From the NCBI GenBank assembly GCA_031281585.1, contig JAITFE010000100.1:49710-113709 (forward strand): a stretch of DNA of 64,000 nt, given 5' to 3'. Both the position numbers and the translations under genes were made by a program. Position 1 is the stretch's first letter. The number at the start of each line of letters is the position of its first letter. The notes beneath the pieces are model-generated. The model made no database searches and had not been told where the DNA came from. It saw nothing but the letters and a program-made list of their open reading frames with translations. Positions 26,548 to 34,909 of this stretch are shown here, piece by piece. This stretch comes from Bifidobacteriaceae bacterium (GTDB lineage: Bacteria > Actinomycetota > Actinomycetes > Actinomycetales > WQXJ01).

Positions 26548-27389
26548 ACGCCTTCGCGAACCGGCTGCACGCCCAAATGGCCGGGGGCAGCCACCTGTGC
26601 GTCGGCATCGACCCCCACCCGTCCCTGCTGGCCGACTGGGGTCTGGCCGACACCCCGGAGAACCTGACGTTCTTTGGGCGGTCGCTGATCGAGGCGGGGT
26701 TGGCGGGCGGCGCGGCGGCGGTCAAACCGCAGTCGGCGCTGTTCGAGCGGCATGGGTCCCAGGGGATCGGCGCCCTGGAAAAGGTCTTGGATTTCGCCCG
26801 TGACGTCGGGATGCTGACCATTCTGGACGTCAAACGGGGCGACATCGGCTCGACAATGCGCGGCTACGCGGAGGCGTATCTGGGGGACGGGTCGCCGCTG
26901 GCGGCGGACGCGATCACCCTCAGCCCGTACCTCGGCTTCGGGTCGCTGCGGCCAGCCCTGGAACTGGCCGCGCTAAACGGGCGGGGGATCTTCGTGTTGG
27001 CGTTCACCTCAAACCCGGAAGGCGCCAGCGTGCAGCGGGCGGTCACAGTTGGAGGCCTGCAGGTCGGCGAATCGGTCATTCAAGCGGTCAGCCAGGCCAA
27101 CGCGGGCGCGGTCCCAATGGGCGGGCTCGGGGTGGTGATCGGGGCCACGATCGGCTCGTTGCCGCCAGCAGGAGCCCAGATGATTGCCCAGGTGGGAGGC
27201 CCTATTCTGGCCCCCGGACTGGGCGCCCAGGGCGGCGGCCCGGCGGACCTGGATCGGGTCTTCGGGCCAGCCCGGAAGCTGGTCCTGGGGACCGTCTCAC
27301 GGGCGGTCGCAGGGGCCGGACCCGACCCCGAAAGGGTAGTGGCCCAAGTGCGCCAAAGTGTCGCAAATCTCAGTTTTCTCGGAATCTAG
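26544..27389 (+). CDS. pyrF: Orotidine 5'-phosphate decarboxylase, type 2
   Basis: Converts OMP to UMP, the last step of UMP synthesis. It has 281 residues, the longer actinobacterial type. The catalytic Lys/Asp pair lies in [11 protein letters not shown] (Lys near residue 97). Substrate contacts include GIDPHPSLL near the start and VKPQSALFE. The GTG start overlaps the carB stop, so it should share the PyrR-controlled message. Confidence 0.96.
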   Translation: MNAFANRLHAQMAGGSHLCVGIDPHPSLLADWGLADTPENLTFFGRSLIEAGLAGGAAAVKPQSALFERHGSQGIGALEKVLDFARDVGMLTILDVKRGDIGSTMRGYAEAYLGDGSPLAADAITLSPYLGFGSLRPALELAALNGRGIFVLAFTSNPEGASVQRAVTVGGLQVGESVIQAVSQANAGAVPMGGLGVVIGATIGSLPPAGAQMIAQVGGPILAPGLGAQGGGPADLDRVFGPARKLVLGTVSRAVAGAGPDPERVVAQVRQSVANLSFLGI

Positions 27390-27400
27390 ACCGGAAGCCG

Positions 27401-27429
27401 TTGCATCATCCCTGGTCAGTCGTTAGATT
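27401..27429 (+). promoter_or_regulatory. Sigma-70-type promoter of mihF
   Basis: TTGCAT (27401-27406), a 17-bp spacer and TAGATT (27424-27429) form a good housekeeping promoter between pyrF and mihF. Confidence 0.6.
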
Positions 27430-27474
27430 GTGACTGTCCAAGTCCAACAAACGCACCGAAGGTGGATAAAGGGA

Positions 27475-27786
27475 ATGGCTCTACCTCCATTGACTCCGGA
27501 ACAGCGGGCTGAGGCCCTCAAGAAGGCCGCCGAGGCCCGCCAAGCACGGGCTGAGGTGAAAAACCGGCTCAAAGCATCTCAGGGATCCCTTAGCGAAGTG
27601 CTCGCCATGGGGCAAGAAGATGAAGTGATCGGCAAGATCAAGGTGGCCGCTTTGCTAGAGGCCCTGCCCGGCGTGGGCAAGGTGAAGGCCAAGGCGATCA
27701 TGACGGAGATCGGCATCTCCGAGTCGCGGCGCATCCGCGGCCTGGGGCCGCATCAGAGGGAACAGCTCATCGAGCGTTTCGGCTGA
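27475..27786 (+). CDS. mihF: Integration host factor, actinobacterial (mIHF)
   Basis: A nucleoid-associated DNA-bending protein unrelated to enterobacterial IHF. It has 103 residues, matching the functional short form of mycobacterial mIHF. It begins MALPPLTPEQRAEALKKAAEA; the core ALLEALPGVGKVKAKAIM and the C-terminal ESRRIRGLGPHQREQL carry the DNA-binding helices. The ATG is chosen for the conserved N-terminus and an upstream GAAGGTGG; a longer frame runs 15 codons further and into the promoter. Confidence 0.95.
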   Translation: MALPPLTPEQRAEALKKAAEARQARAEVKNRLKASQGSLSEVLAMGQEDEVIGKIKVAALLEALPGVGKVKAKAIMTEIGISESRRIRGLGPHQREQLIERFG

Positions 27787-27795
27787 GCAGCGGAG

Positions 27796-28353
27796 GTGTG
27801 GGCGCCAACTCGCCTGACAGTATTGGCCGGCCCGTCGGGGGTCGGCAAAGGCACGGTTGCGGCCCTCATCGCCGAGCGCTACCCGAAGGTATACCTCTCG
27901 GTTTCGGCCACAACCCGGCAGCCCAGGCCTGGTGAGGTCGAGGGGATCAACTACTTCTTCACGTCCCGGACGGCCTTTGAGGCCGCAGTGGCGGCTGGGG
28001 ACATGTTGGAGTGGGCCGAATACAACGGCAACCTCTACGGCACCCCCCGGCTGGCGGTAGAAGACGCGCTGGGCGCGGGTCGCCCGGCTCTGCTGGAGAT
28101 CGACCTGGTTGGCGCGCGGCAGATCAGGCAGTCCATGCCTGGCGCGCTGCAAGTCTTCCTGATGCCTCCCACCTGGGAGGAGCTTGAGCGGCGTCTGGCG
28201 ACCCGCGGGACCGAGGACCCTGGCGAACGGCGGCGGCGTCTGGCGACAGCCGAACGCGAGGTGATGGCACGGGGCGAGTTCGACTTCGTGCTGACAAACG
28301 ACAGCCTTGAGGACACCGTGGGACGACTCGCCGCGATAATGGGGCTAAACTAG
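27796..28353 (+). CDS. gmk: Guanylate kinase
   Basis: Phosphorylates GMP to GDP. It has 185 residues with P-loop GPSGVGKGT (about residue 11), the GMP-binding region SVSATTRQPRPGEVEG and YFFTSRTAFE, and the lid region ending RRRRLATAE. The GTG start is inferred from the conserved leader APTRLTVLAGPS; the ribosome-binding site is poor, so translation may be coupled to mihF 9 bp upstream. Confidence 0.96.
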   Translation: MWAPTRLTVLAGPSGVGKGTVAALIAERYPKVYLSVSATTRQPRPGEVEGINYFFTSRTAFEAAVAAGDMLEWAEYNGNLYGTPRLAVEDALGAGRPALLEIDLVGARQIRQSMPGALQVFLMPPTWEELERRLATRGTEDPGERRRRLATAEREVMARGEFDFVLTNDSLEDTVGRLAAIMGLN

Positions 28354-28384
28354 GGCGGCCAATTGACGCTGGAAGGAATGTTCA

Positions 28385-28648
28385 TTGTCAGGTACCACAG
28401 CCAACCCCGAGGGCATCACCGATCCGCCGATCGACGATCTGCTTGAGGTGACCGATTCGAAATACGCGCTGGTGATCTACGCCGCCAAGCGCGCCCGCCA
28501 GATCAACGGCTACTACGCCCAGTTGAACGAGGGCCTGTTGGAGCACGTCGGCCCGCTGGTGGAGGCCGGGCCGCAGGAGAAGCCGCTGTCCATCGCCATG
28601 CGAGAGATCAACCAAGGTCTGTTGACCATCGAACCCTCCGGGGAGTGA
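28385..28648 (+). CDS. rpoZ: RNA polymerase omega subunit
   Basis: A small RNA polymerase assembly subunit of 87 residues. The omega signature is [17 protein letters not shown] (about residues 26-42). The start appears to be TTG, because GGAAGGA lies 7 bp upstream of it and the nearby ATG at 28378 is in another frame. It lies between gmk and coaBC as in other actinobacteria. Confidence 0.95.
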   Translation: MSGTTANPEGITDPPIDDLLEVTDSKYALVIYAAKRARQINGYYAQLNEGLLEHVGPLVEAGPQEKPLSIAMREINQGLLTIEPSGE

Positions 28649-28655
28649 TGCCGGC

Positions 28656-29837
28656 GTGATAGTGGTGGGGGTTGCGGGCGGGATAGCCGCCTACAAGGCC
28701 CCCGCCCTAGTCCGGCTGTTGACGGAGGCCGGACACAAGGTCCGGGTTGTGCCCACCGAGGCGGCTTTGCGCTTTGTGGGCCGCGCCACCTTTGAAGCCC
28801 TGACCGGTTCGCCTGCCGTCACATCCGTGTTCGACCAGGCCGTCGGCGTTGACCATGTCGCGTTGGCCGGTCAGGCCCAGGCTGTGGTGGTGGCGCCGGC
28901 CACGGCGGACCTGTTGGCGCGCTACGCCGCCGGCCGGGCGGACGACCTGTTGACTGCCACTCTGCTGGCGACGCGCGCGCCGGTGGTGGTGGCGCCGGCC
29001 ATGCACACCGGGATGCTGGAGCACCCGGCGACGGTCGCGAACCTGGCCACCTTGCGGTCGCGGGGCGTGACCGTGCTCGATTCGCCCGCCGGCCGGCTGA
29101 CGGGCGCGGATTCGGGGCCGGGCCGCATGGCGGAGCCGGCCGAGATCGCCGCGGCCGTCGAGGGTTTGCTTGGGCCCGCCGATTTCGCGGGTCTGAAGGT
29201 TTTGGTCTCCGCGGGCGGCACGCGCGAGCCGCTCGACCCGGTTCGCTTCCTGGGGAACCGCTCATCCGGCAAACAGGGGTTCGCCATAGCCGCCGCCGCC
29301 GCGCGCCGGGGGGCCCAGGTGACGGTCGTGGCGGCCAACGTTTCGCTGCCGACCCCGTTTGGGGTCGAGGTGGTGCCGGTGGACACGGCGTTGTCGCTTC
29401 AGGCAGCCATGGCGGAGCGGGCCGCCGATGCCGACCTGCTGGTCATGGCGGCGGCCGTCGCGGATTTTCGCCCAGCTCAGTCGTCAGCCAGCAAAATCAA
29501 GCGGCACGGCCGGAGCGGCTTCGCGCTGGAACTGGTCGCCAATCCGGACATTTTGGCCGGCCTGGTGGCGGCCCGCCGTCCGGGCCAAGTGATTGTCGGC
29601 TTCGCCGCGGAGACCGGCGACCAGGCCGCGACCGCGTTGGAGCACGCGATCGCCAAGGCCAAACGCAAGGCGACCGATTTGACGGTGGTCAACGTGGTGG
29701 CTCAGGGCGCCGTTTTCGGTGAGGACGCCAACGACGTGGTTCTGCTGTCCGCTCAGGGTGAGCGCTTGGGCCAGGCATCGGGCTCGAAAGACCAAGTCGC
29801 GCAGGCGATCCTGGACGCGGTCCGCCCGTGGCTGTAG
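28656..29837 (+). CDS. coaBC: Bifunctional phosphopantothenoylcysteine decarboxylase/synthetase
   Basis: Two steps of coenzyme A synthesis in one 393-residue protein. The CoaC half (about 1-180) is an FMN-dependent flavoprotein with GVAGGIAAYKAPALVR and the PAMHTGMLEHPA segment. The CoaB half (about 185-393) binds CTP and begins LVSAGGTREPLDPVRFLGNRS. The GTG start is 8 bp after rpoZ. The gene ends 30 bp from a convergent toxin gene. Confidence 0.96.
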   Translation: MIVVGVAGGIAAYKAPALVRLLTEAGHKVRVVPTEAALRFVGRATFEALTGSPAVTSVFDQAVGVDHVALAGQAQAVVVAPATADLLARYAAGRADDLLTATLLATRAPVVVAPAMHTGMLEHPATVANLATLRSRGVTVLDSPAGRLTGADSGPGRMAEPAEIAAAVEGLLGPADFAGLKVLVSAGGTREPLDPVRFLGNRSSGKQGFAIAAAAARRGAQVTVVAANVSLPTPFGVEVVPVDTALSLQAAMAERAADADLLVMAAAVADFRPAQSSASKIKRHGRSGFALELVANPDILAGLVAARRPGQVIVGFAAETGDQAATALEHAIAKAKRKATDLTVVNVVAQGAVFGEDANDVVLLSAQGERLGQASGSKDQVAQAILDAVRPWL

Positions 29838-29867
29838 CGGACCGCTTGGACCCCGCCTGGTGCCCCG

Positions 29868-30284
29868 CTACAGGATGGTTTCCACGGCGACCGGCGCGCC
29901 GGCGAGCAGCAGGGCCAGGTCGGACGGGTCAGAGGTGAGCACCAGCGGTGGCCGGGGCAGCGTCAGCGCGGTGGCGGCGACCAAGGCGTCGACGGTCACG
30001 TCTCGGAGTTTGCGCCTGGCGCGAGCGGCTTTGGTCCGGAGCCTGCCGGCAGAGTAGCCGATGGCAGCCGTGACCGGTTCGACGCGCACGGCCTTGACCG
30101 CGAGACGGAGCCGCGCGTCGCGCGGGGTCCCGTCTGAGGTTTCCGCGAGCGTGACTGCTGAGGTGTGGAGTGTCGAGTCGGTGCGGCGGGCTACCACCAG
30201 CCAGGCCTGGATCCGGCGGTCGCCGGCCGCGAGCAGGGACAGCGCCTCGGCGTCAAGGAGGATCGAGTGCGGCCGGGCGATCAC
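29868..30284 (-). CDS. PIN-domain toxin (VapC-like)
   Basis: A 138-residue PIN domain. The acidic set is Asp in ILLDAEALS, Glu in TLAETSDG, Asp in VTVDALVAATAL, and Asp in LTSDPSDL. Probable RNase toxin. Its GTG start overlaps the stop of the upstream antitoxin gene (GTGA). The pair runs against coaBC and away from metK and interrupts a gene order that is otherwise conserved. Confidence 0.83.
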   Translation of the reverse strand: MIARPHSILLDAEALSLLAAGDRRIQAWLVVARRTDSTLHTSAVTLAETSDGTPRDARLRLAVKAVRVEPVTAAIGYSAGRLRTKAARARRKLRDVTVDALVAATALTLPRPPLVLTSDPSDLALLLAGAPVAVETIL

Positions 30285-30511
30285 CGCGCGAGCCGCTCCA
30301 TGATTTTGTCGACTTCGGACTGTTCCGCTGGGCCGTGTTCGGCGTTCATGGCCGCCAAAATGTCGTCCAGCGCGTCGCGCTCCAATTGCCTGGCCACCGC
30401 TGCGGCGACGTACCCGGAGAACCCGCGCGGCCCCACCCGTTCTTGCACGGCATCCACGGTCAAGACCGGCATGGACACGGACTTCTTCTCGATGTTCACG
30501 GAACCGGGCAC
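30281..30511 (-). CDS. VapB-like antitoxin of the PIN toxin
   Basis: A 76-residue protein. EKKSVSMPVLTVDAVQERVG and GFSGYVAAAVARQLERD resemble the short ribbon-helix-helix antitoxins that precede PIN toxins in actinobacteria, and the acidic tail (ILAAMNAEHGP) would bind the toxin. GTG is chosen because a -10-like TAGGAT ends 7 bp upstream; the codon five residues later is also GTG and possible. Confidence 0.75.
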   Translation of the reverse strand: MPGSVNIEKKSVSMPVLTVDAVQERVGPRGFSGYVAAAVARQLERDALDDILAAMNAEHGPAEQSEVDKIMERLAR

Positions 30512-30518
30512 ATAGGCA

Positions 30519-30537
30519 ATCCTACCGGAAGTAGGAT
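30519..30537. promoter_or_regulatory. Palindromic operator overlapping the antitoxin -10 box
   Basis: A perfect inverted repeat ATCCTAC-N5-GTAGGAT. On the minus strand its second arm contains TAGGAT, placed 7 bp before the antitoxin GTG, so a repressor bound here would cover the promoter. This is the expected autoregulation site of the module. The stretch from here to metK holds no gene. Confidence 0.65.
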
Positions 30538-30628
30538 AACGGGGACGGCGGCGAGCGCCCCGGCTTTGGTGAGCCAGCTCCCGGAGTGGGGTAAACGCGT
30601 CGGCTGGGTGAGTGTCATAGGTCGCGGC

Positions 30629-30634
30629 TAGGGT
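30629..30634 (+). promoter_or_regulatory. -10-like box of metK
   Basis: TAGGGT is followed by 7 bp and the GTG at 30642. The same bases also contain AGGG, which could act as a weak ribosome-binding site, so leaderless initiation is likely but not certain. I see no SAM riboswitch. Confidence 0.4.
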
Positions 30635-30641
30635 TGTGGCC

Positions 30642-31826
30642 GTGAGTGAGACCAAACTGTTCACGTCAGAGTCCGTCACCGGCGGCCACCCGGACAAGCT
30701 TTGCGACCAGATTTCCGATGCCGTCTTGGACGGCCTGTTGGCACAAGACCCGTTTGCGCGGGTGGCGGTCGAGTCGTTAATCTCGCACGGCCAGGTGGTA
30801 GTGGCCGGCGAGGTGACCACGAACGGCTACGTGCCGGTGGCCGAGGTGGCCCGTGAGGTGCTGCTGGACCAGGGCTACGACACGGCCGAGGCGGGGATCG
30901 ACGGCGCCAGTTGCGGCGTGTCCGTGCTGATCGAAGGCCAAAGCCGGGAGATCGCCGCCGGGGTGGACAACTCGGTGGAGACGCGACATGGCGGGAGGCG
31001 AGACGCGCTCGAGCAGCAGGGGGCGGGCGACCAGGGCATGATGTTCGGCTACGCAGTGGATGAGACGCCGGAGTTGATGCCGTTGCCGATCCATCTGGCG
31101 CACAAGCTGGCGCAGCGCCTCGAGGAGGTGCGCCTGGACGGCACGCTCGAGTACCTGCGGCCGGACGGGAAAACGCAGGTGACGGTGGCGTACCGGGACG
31201 GGAAGCCGGTGGGGCTGGAGACCATTGTGGTGTCCGCGCAGCACGCGCCTAGGGTGGAGCAGGGGCAGTTGGAGGCCGACCTCCGCGCTGTCGTGATCGA
31301 GCCGGTCATCGGGGAGGCGGGCTGGGAGGATGTGGGCCGGGTGCTGGTCAATCCGTCCGGCAGTTTCGTGGTGGGGGGCCCGGCGGCTGACACGGGCGTG
31401 ACTGGGCGCAAAATCATTGTCGACACGTACGGCGGGATGGCCAGGCACGGCGGGGGGGCGTTCAGCGGCAAGGACCCCTCGAAGGTGGACCGCTCGGCCA
31501 GCTACGCCATGCGCTGGGTGGCCAAGAACCTGGTTGCGTCCGGTCTGGCCAGGCGCTGCGAGGTGCAGGTCGCCTACGCGATCGGGAAAGCGGAGCCGAT
31601 CAGCGTGGCTGTCGACAGCTTTGGGACCGGAGCGGTGTCAGACGCGGCCCTGGCCAGCGCCGTCACTGGGGTGTTCGATCTGCGTCCGGCCGCGATCATC
31701 GCGGCGCTTGACTTGCTGCGGCCCATCTACCGGACCACTGCCACCTTTGGCCACTTCGGCAGGACGGGATTCCCGTGGGAGGAAACGAACCGGGCCGAGG
31801 ATCTGGCTGCGAGCCGGTTCGATTGA
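30642..31826 (+). CDS. metK: S-adenosylmethionine synthetase
   Basis: Makes SAM from methionine and ATP. It has 394 residues. Signatures are [22 protein letters not shown] at the N-terminus, [10 protein letters not shown] in the middle and [16 protein letters not shown] (P-loop-like) near residue 276. The GTG at 30642 is preferred to one two codons earlier because of spacing to the upstream box. Confidence 0.97.
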   Translation: MSETKLFTSESVTGGHPDKLCDQISDAVLDGLLAQDPFARVAVESLISHGQVVVAGEVTTNGYVPVAEVAREVLLDQGYDTAEAGIDGASCGVSVLIEGQSREIAAGVDNSVETRHGGRRDALEQQGAGDQGMMFGYAVDETPELMPLPIHLAHKLAQRLEEVRLDGTLEYLRPDGKTQVTVAYRDGKPVGLETIVVSAQHAPRVEQGQLEADLRAVVIEPVIGEAGWEDVGRVLVNPSGSFVVGGPAADTGVTGRKIIVDTYGGMARHGGGAFSGKDPSKVDRSASYAMRWVAKNLVASGLARRCEVQVAYAIGKAEPISVAVDSFGTGAVSDAALASAVTGVFDLRPAAIIAALDLLRPIYRTTATFGHFGRTGFPWEETNRAEDLAASRFD

Positions 31827-31902
31827 GAGCCCGTCACGGGACGGCCTGGGCGCTGGCGCGGCGTATTGTGCGCTGTGGAGCCCGGGTGCGGGGTTGGAGC
31901 CC

Positions 31903-33933
31903 ATGAGCGACAGCGCACAAGGGACCACGCAGGGCGTTCTGCTTGGGCTGGGTGCCGTCGCGCGTCGCTCACGCAAGCGGGCCAAGCCCAAGCCCGAACC
32001 GGCCGCTCGCCAACCGGTGGCGGTGGTGACCATGGACCTTCCCAGCCCGGCGCTGGACCGAACGTTCGACTACTTGGTTCCGACGGCCCTGGACGCCGCG
32101 GCGCAACCGGGTGTGAGGGTGCGGGCGCCGTTCCACGGTCGCCGTGTGGACGGCTTCATTGTCGAGCGACGCGATCAGTCGGAGCACCCCGGTGCCTTGA
32201 GTTGGATCAGTCGTGTGCCATCCGGATTGCCCCTGCTTACGCCGGGGTTGTGGCGCCTCGCCAACGCCATCGCGGCGAGGCAGGCGGGCACGGTCGCGGA
32301 CGTGCTCCGGTTGGCGATCCCAGCGGCACACGTTGCGACTGAGAAGCGACTGGCCCTTGAGGCGGTAGCGAATCGTCGGGGCGGCGGCGCGACACCTGGC
32401 GACGTTTCAGCGGGGGGCCCCTGGGGGTCGCCGGAGGGGCGTCTTTCCGGGATCGACGCCGGGGGCGGGGACGTGGAAGCCACCGCAGCCGGCGCGTCTT
32501 CGCCGGGCACGGTGCCCGAAAGGGGCCTTTTGAGGGAACGGCTGGGCGGCGCCCCCGCCGCCTGGGCGCCGCTCCCGCAGTCTCACCCACTCGCCGGGTT
32601 TGTGGACGGCATAGGGCGAGGCGATGCCAACAGGGTGGTTTGGAATTGCCTGCCGGGTTCCGATCTGCTAGTTGGTTTGGTGGCTGCGATCTTGGCGAAT
32701 TGGCGCGTGGGCCGGCAAGCGTTGATCGTGGCGCCATCGGAACGACAAGTCGCCGAGGTCACGTGCGCGCTCTTTGAAGCGTGGCCGCAGCGGGAGGCTG
32801 GGATGGCCGGGCCGGCAGTCGCACGGCTGGTGGCCGGGGACGGGCCCGAGGCGAGGTTGGAGGGGTATTGGGGGGCGGCATCGGGCACGGTGGATGTGTT
32901 GGTGGGGACCAGGGCGGCCGCGTTCGCGCCTTTGGCCAGGCCAGGGCTGCTGGTGTTGGTGAACGACGGCGACCCGGCGCTGGCCGAACCGCGGGCCCCT
33001 TACCCGGGGGCGCGCGCGGTGCTGACCGTCAGGGCTGGCCAAGAGAGGGCGAACCTGCTGGTGGCGGGCCTGGCGCGGAGCGTCGAGGCGCAGGCTTTGG
33101 TGGACGGCGGATGGATGGGCTCGGCAGTCCCGGCGCGGGCGGCGGTGCGGGCGGCAACGCCGGTTGTGGGCGCGCCCACGGCTGACGACCTGGCCAGGGA
33201 GGGGGCGACGGCGGCCAGCCGATTGCCGGAGGCGGCGTTTCGGCTGATTCGGCGGGGGTTGGGCGCGGGACCTGTCTTGATTCAGGTCCCGAGCGCCGCT
33301 CACGAGGTGTTTGGGCTGGTCAGGACGGCGGATGAGTTGGGTCGGGCGTTTCCGGGGGTGGCTTTGCGGCGGTCGGGCGCCGGTTCCGGGCTGATCGAGT
33401 CAGTCGGCTCGGGGCCGGCCCTGGTCGTGGCCACTCCGAGCGCTGAGCCTGTCGCGGACGGCGGCTACGCGGCCGCCTGCTTGCTGGACGCCGGTGCTTG
33501 GGCCGGTCGACCGGAACTTGACGCGGCCGTGGAAGCGTTGCGGATTTGGATGGGCGCGGCGGGGCTGGTCAGGCCGCGTGGCGAAGTGCTGCTGCTCGGT
33601 TCGGACGGCGGCGCCGCGGCGCAGGCCCTGGTGCGGTGGGACCCGGTGGGCCTGGCGGAACGGGAGTTGGCTGAGCGCCGGGAGCTCGGTTTGCCTCCCG
33701 CCACCAAAGCAGTGGTGTTGACCGGGCCGGGGGAGGCCGTTGACGAGTTCACGGCGGCCCTTGAACTGCCCGGCGAGGTCAGGGTGCGCGCTGCGGCCGG
33801 GAAGACCGTCCTGCTGATTCCGCTGCCGGCGGCCAAGACGGTGATCGGGCGGATCCGCGAGACCATCCGGGGACGCTCAGCCGTGCGCCAAACTGGGGGA
33901 GTGCGGGTAAAGGTCGACGGCGAACTCGACTAA
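31903..33933 (+). CDS. priA: PriA-like primosomal protein N', helicase-deficient
   Basis: A 676-residue protein in the place and with the layout of actinobacterial PriA. The N-terminal 3'-DNA-binding domain is clear (VVTMDLPSPALDRTFDYLVP). The helicase core is degenerate: the Walker A position reads CLPGSDLLVG with no GKT, the DEAD-like box is absent, and the zinc-binding cysteine cluster is missing. This loss is known for actinobacterial PriA, so the protein is probably a loader or scaffold. A Gly/Ala-rich insert of about 70 residues (near 165-225) follows the first domain. Confidence 0.88.
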   Translation: MSDSAQGTTQGVLLGLGAVARRSRKRAKPKPEPAARQPVAVVTMDLPSPALDRTFDYLVPTALDAAAQPGVRVRAPFHGRRVDGFIVERRDQSEHPGALSWISRVPSGLPLLTPGLWRLANAIAARQAGTVADVLRLAIPAAHVATEKRLALEAVANRRGGGATPGDVSAGGPWGSPEGRLSGIDAGGGDVEATAAGASSPGTVPERGLLRERLGGAPAAWAPLPQSHPLAGFVDGIGRGDANRVVWNCLPGSDLLVGLVAAILANWRVGRQALIVAPSERQVAEVTCALFEAWPQREAGMAGPAVARLVAGDGPEARLEGYWGAASGTVDVLVGTRAAAFAPLARPGLLVLVNDGDPALAEPRAPYPGARAVLTVRAGQERANLLVAGLARSVEAQALVDGGWMGSAVPARAAVRAATPVVGAPTADDLAREGATAASRLPEAAFRLIRRGLGAGPVLIQVPSAAHEVFGLVRTADELGRAFPGVALRRSGAGSGLIESVGSGPALVVATPSAEPVADGGYAAACLLDAGAWAGRPELDAAVEALRIWMGAAGLVRPRGEVLLLGSDGGAAAQALVRWDPVGLAERELAERRELGLPPATKAVVLTGPGEAVDEFTAALELPGEVRVRAAAGKTVLLIPLPAAKTVIGRIRETIRGRSAVRQTGGVRVKVDGELD

Positions 33934-33936
33934 GGT
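33931..33936 (+). promoter_or_regulatory. -10-like box of fmt, overlapping the priA stop
   Basis: TAAGGT is followed by 7 bp and the fmt ATG. Its TAA is also the priA stop codon. AGG in the same place could alternatively be a weak ribosome-binding site. Confidence 0.35.
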
Positions 33937-33943
33937 TCCTTGG

Positions 33944-34909
33944 ATGCGCATCCTTCTGGCCGGGACCCCCACGGTCGCCGTTCCCTCGCTCATGGCGCTC
34001 GCCGAGTCGGGCCATGAGTTGGTCGGCGCCATCACCCGGCCAGACCGGCCTGCGGGGCGGGGGCGGCACCTGGCCGCCTCGGCGGTGGGGCTGGCGGCGG
34101 CCGAGTTAAGCTTGCCGGTTCTCAAACCGGACCACCCGTGCGAACCGGAATTCCAGGAGGAGTTGCGGGCGCTGCGCCCTGACGCCGTGGCGGCGGTGGC
34201 GTACGGCGCTCTTCTACCCGAGTCGGCTTTGAGCATTCCCACCCACGGCTGGATCAATCTGCACTTTTCTCTGCTGCCCGCCTGGCGCGGGGCGGCGCCG
34301 GTCCAACGCGCCATTTGGGCGGGCGATGAGATCACCGGGGCCACGACCTTTCAGATTGTCAAAGAACTGGACGCCGGCCCGGTGTTCGGGCGGCTGACCT
34401 ACGCGGTGCCGGGACGGGCGACCGCTGGCGAGGTTCTTGAGACCCTGGCCGCAGATGGAGCGAAATTGCTGGTCTCCACGCTGGACTTGATTGAGGCGGG
34501 CGAGGCTCGGCTGGAGCCGCAGGGCGTGGACGGGATCAGCTACGCGCCCAAGATGACGGCGGAGGACGCCCAAGTCAATTGGGCCGCCCCCGCGCAGGCG
34601 GTTGACCGCCAGATTCGGGCGTGCACGCCGGCACCCGGGGCCTGGACAACGTTCCGGGATCAGCGCGTCAAGATCGGGCCGATCAGCGATGCGGGGCCGC
34701 TGCCCGAAGTCCCGAAATGGGTGGCGACGCCGGATGCGGAACCGGGCACGCTGCTGAGGCTCAAACACGCGGTGCTCGTCAAGACGGGAAGCGCTTGGGC
34801 GGCTTTGGGCGAAGTGGCGCCGGCGGGGAAATCGTGGATGGCCGCTGCGGCGTGGGCCAGAGGTGTTCGGATCGACCAAGAGGTCGCAACCGAGAGGATG
34901 GGCGAATGA
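33944..34909 (+). CDS. fmt: Methionyl-tRNA formyltransferase
   Basis: Formylates initiator Met-tRNA using 10-formyltetrahydrofolate. It has 321 residues. It begins [16 protein letters not shown], and the folate/catalytic motif [18 protein letters not shown] lies near residue 100-118. The C-terminal OB-like domain starts about residue 205. The stop overlaps the rsmB ATG. Confidence 0.96.
   Translation: MRILLAGTPTVAVPSLMALAESGHELVGAITRPDRPAGRGRHLAASAVGLAAAELSLPVLKPDHPCEPEFQEELRALRPDAVAAVAYGALLPESALSIPTHGWINLHFSLLPAWRGAAPVQRAIWAGDEITGATTFQIVKELDAGPVFGRLTYAVPGRATAGEVLETLAADGAKLLVSTLDLIEAGEARLEPQGVDGISYAPKMTAEDAQVNWAAPAQAVDRQIRACTPAPGAWTTFRDQRVKIGPISDAGPLPEVPKWVATPDAEPGTLLRLKHAVLVKTGSAWAALGEVAPAGKSWMAAAAWARGVRIDQEVATERMGE

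Noticed and set aside
30538..30641. A SAM riboswitch before metK
   Set aside because: The leader is short, a -10-like box lies 7 bp before the start, and I see no conserved SAM aptamer core.
32641..33500. PriA as a pseudogene because Walker A and zinc cysteines are missing
   Set aside because: This loss is a shared feature of actinobacterial PriA, and the frame is intact in the conserved position between metK and fmt.
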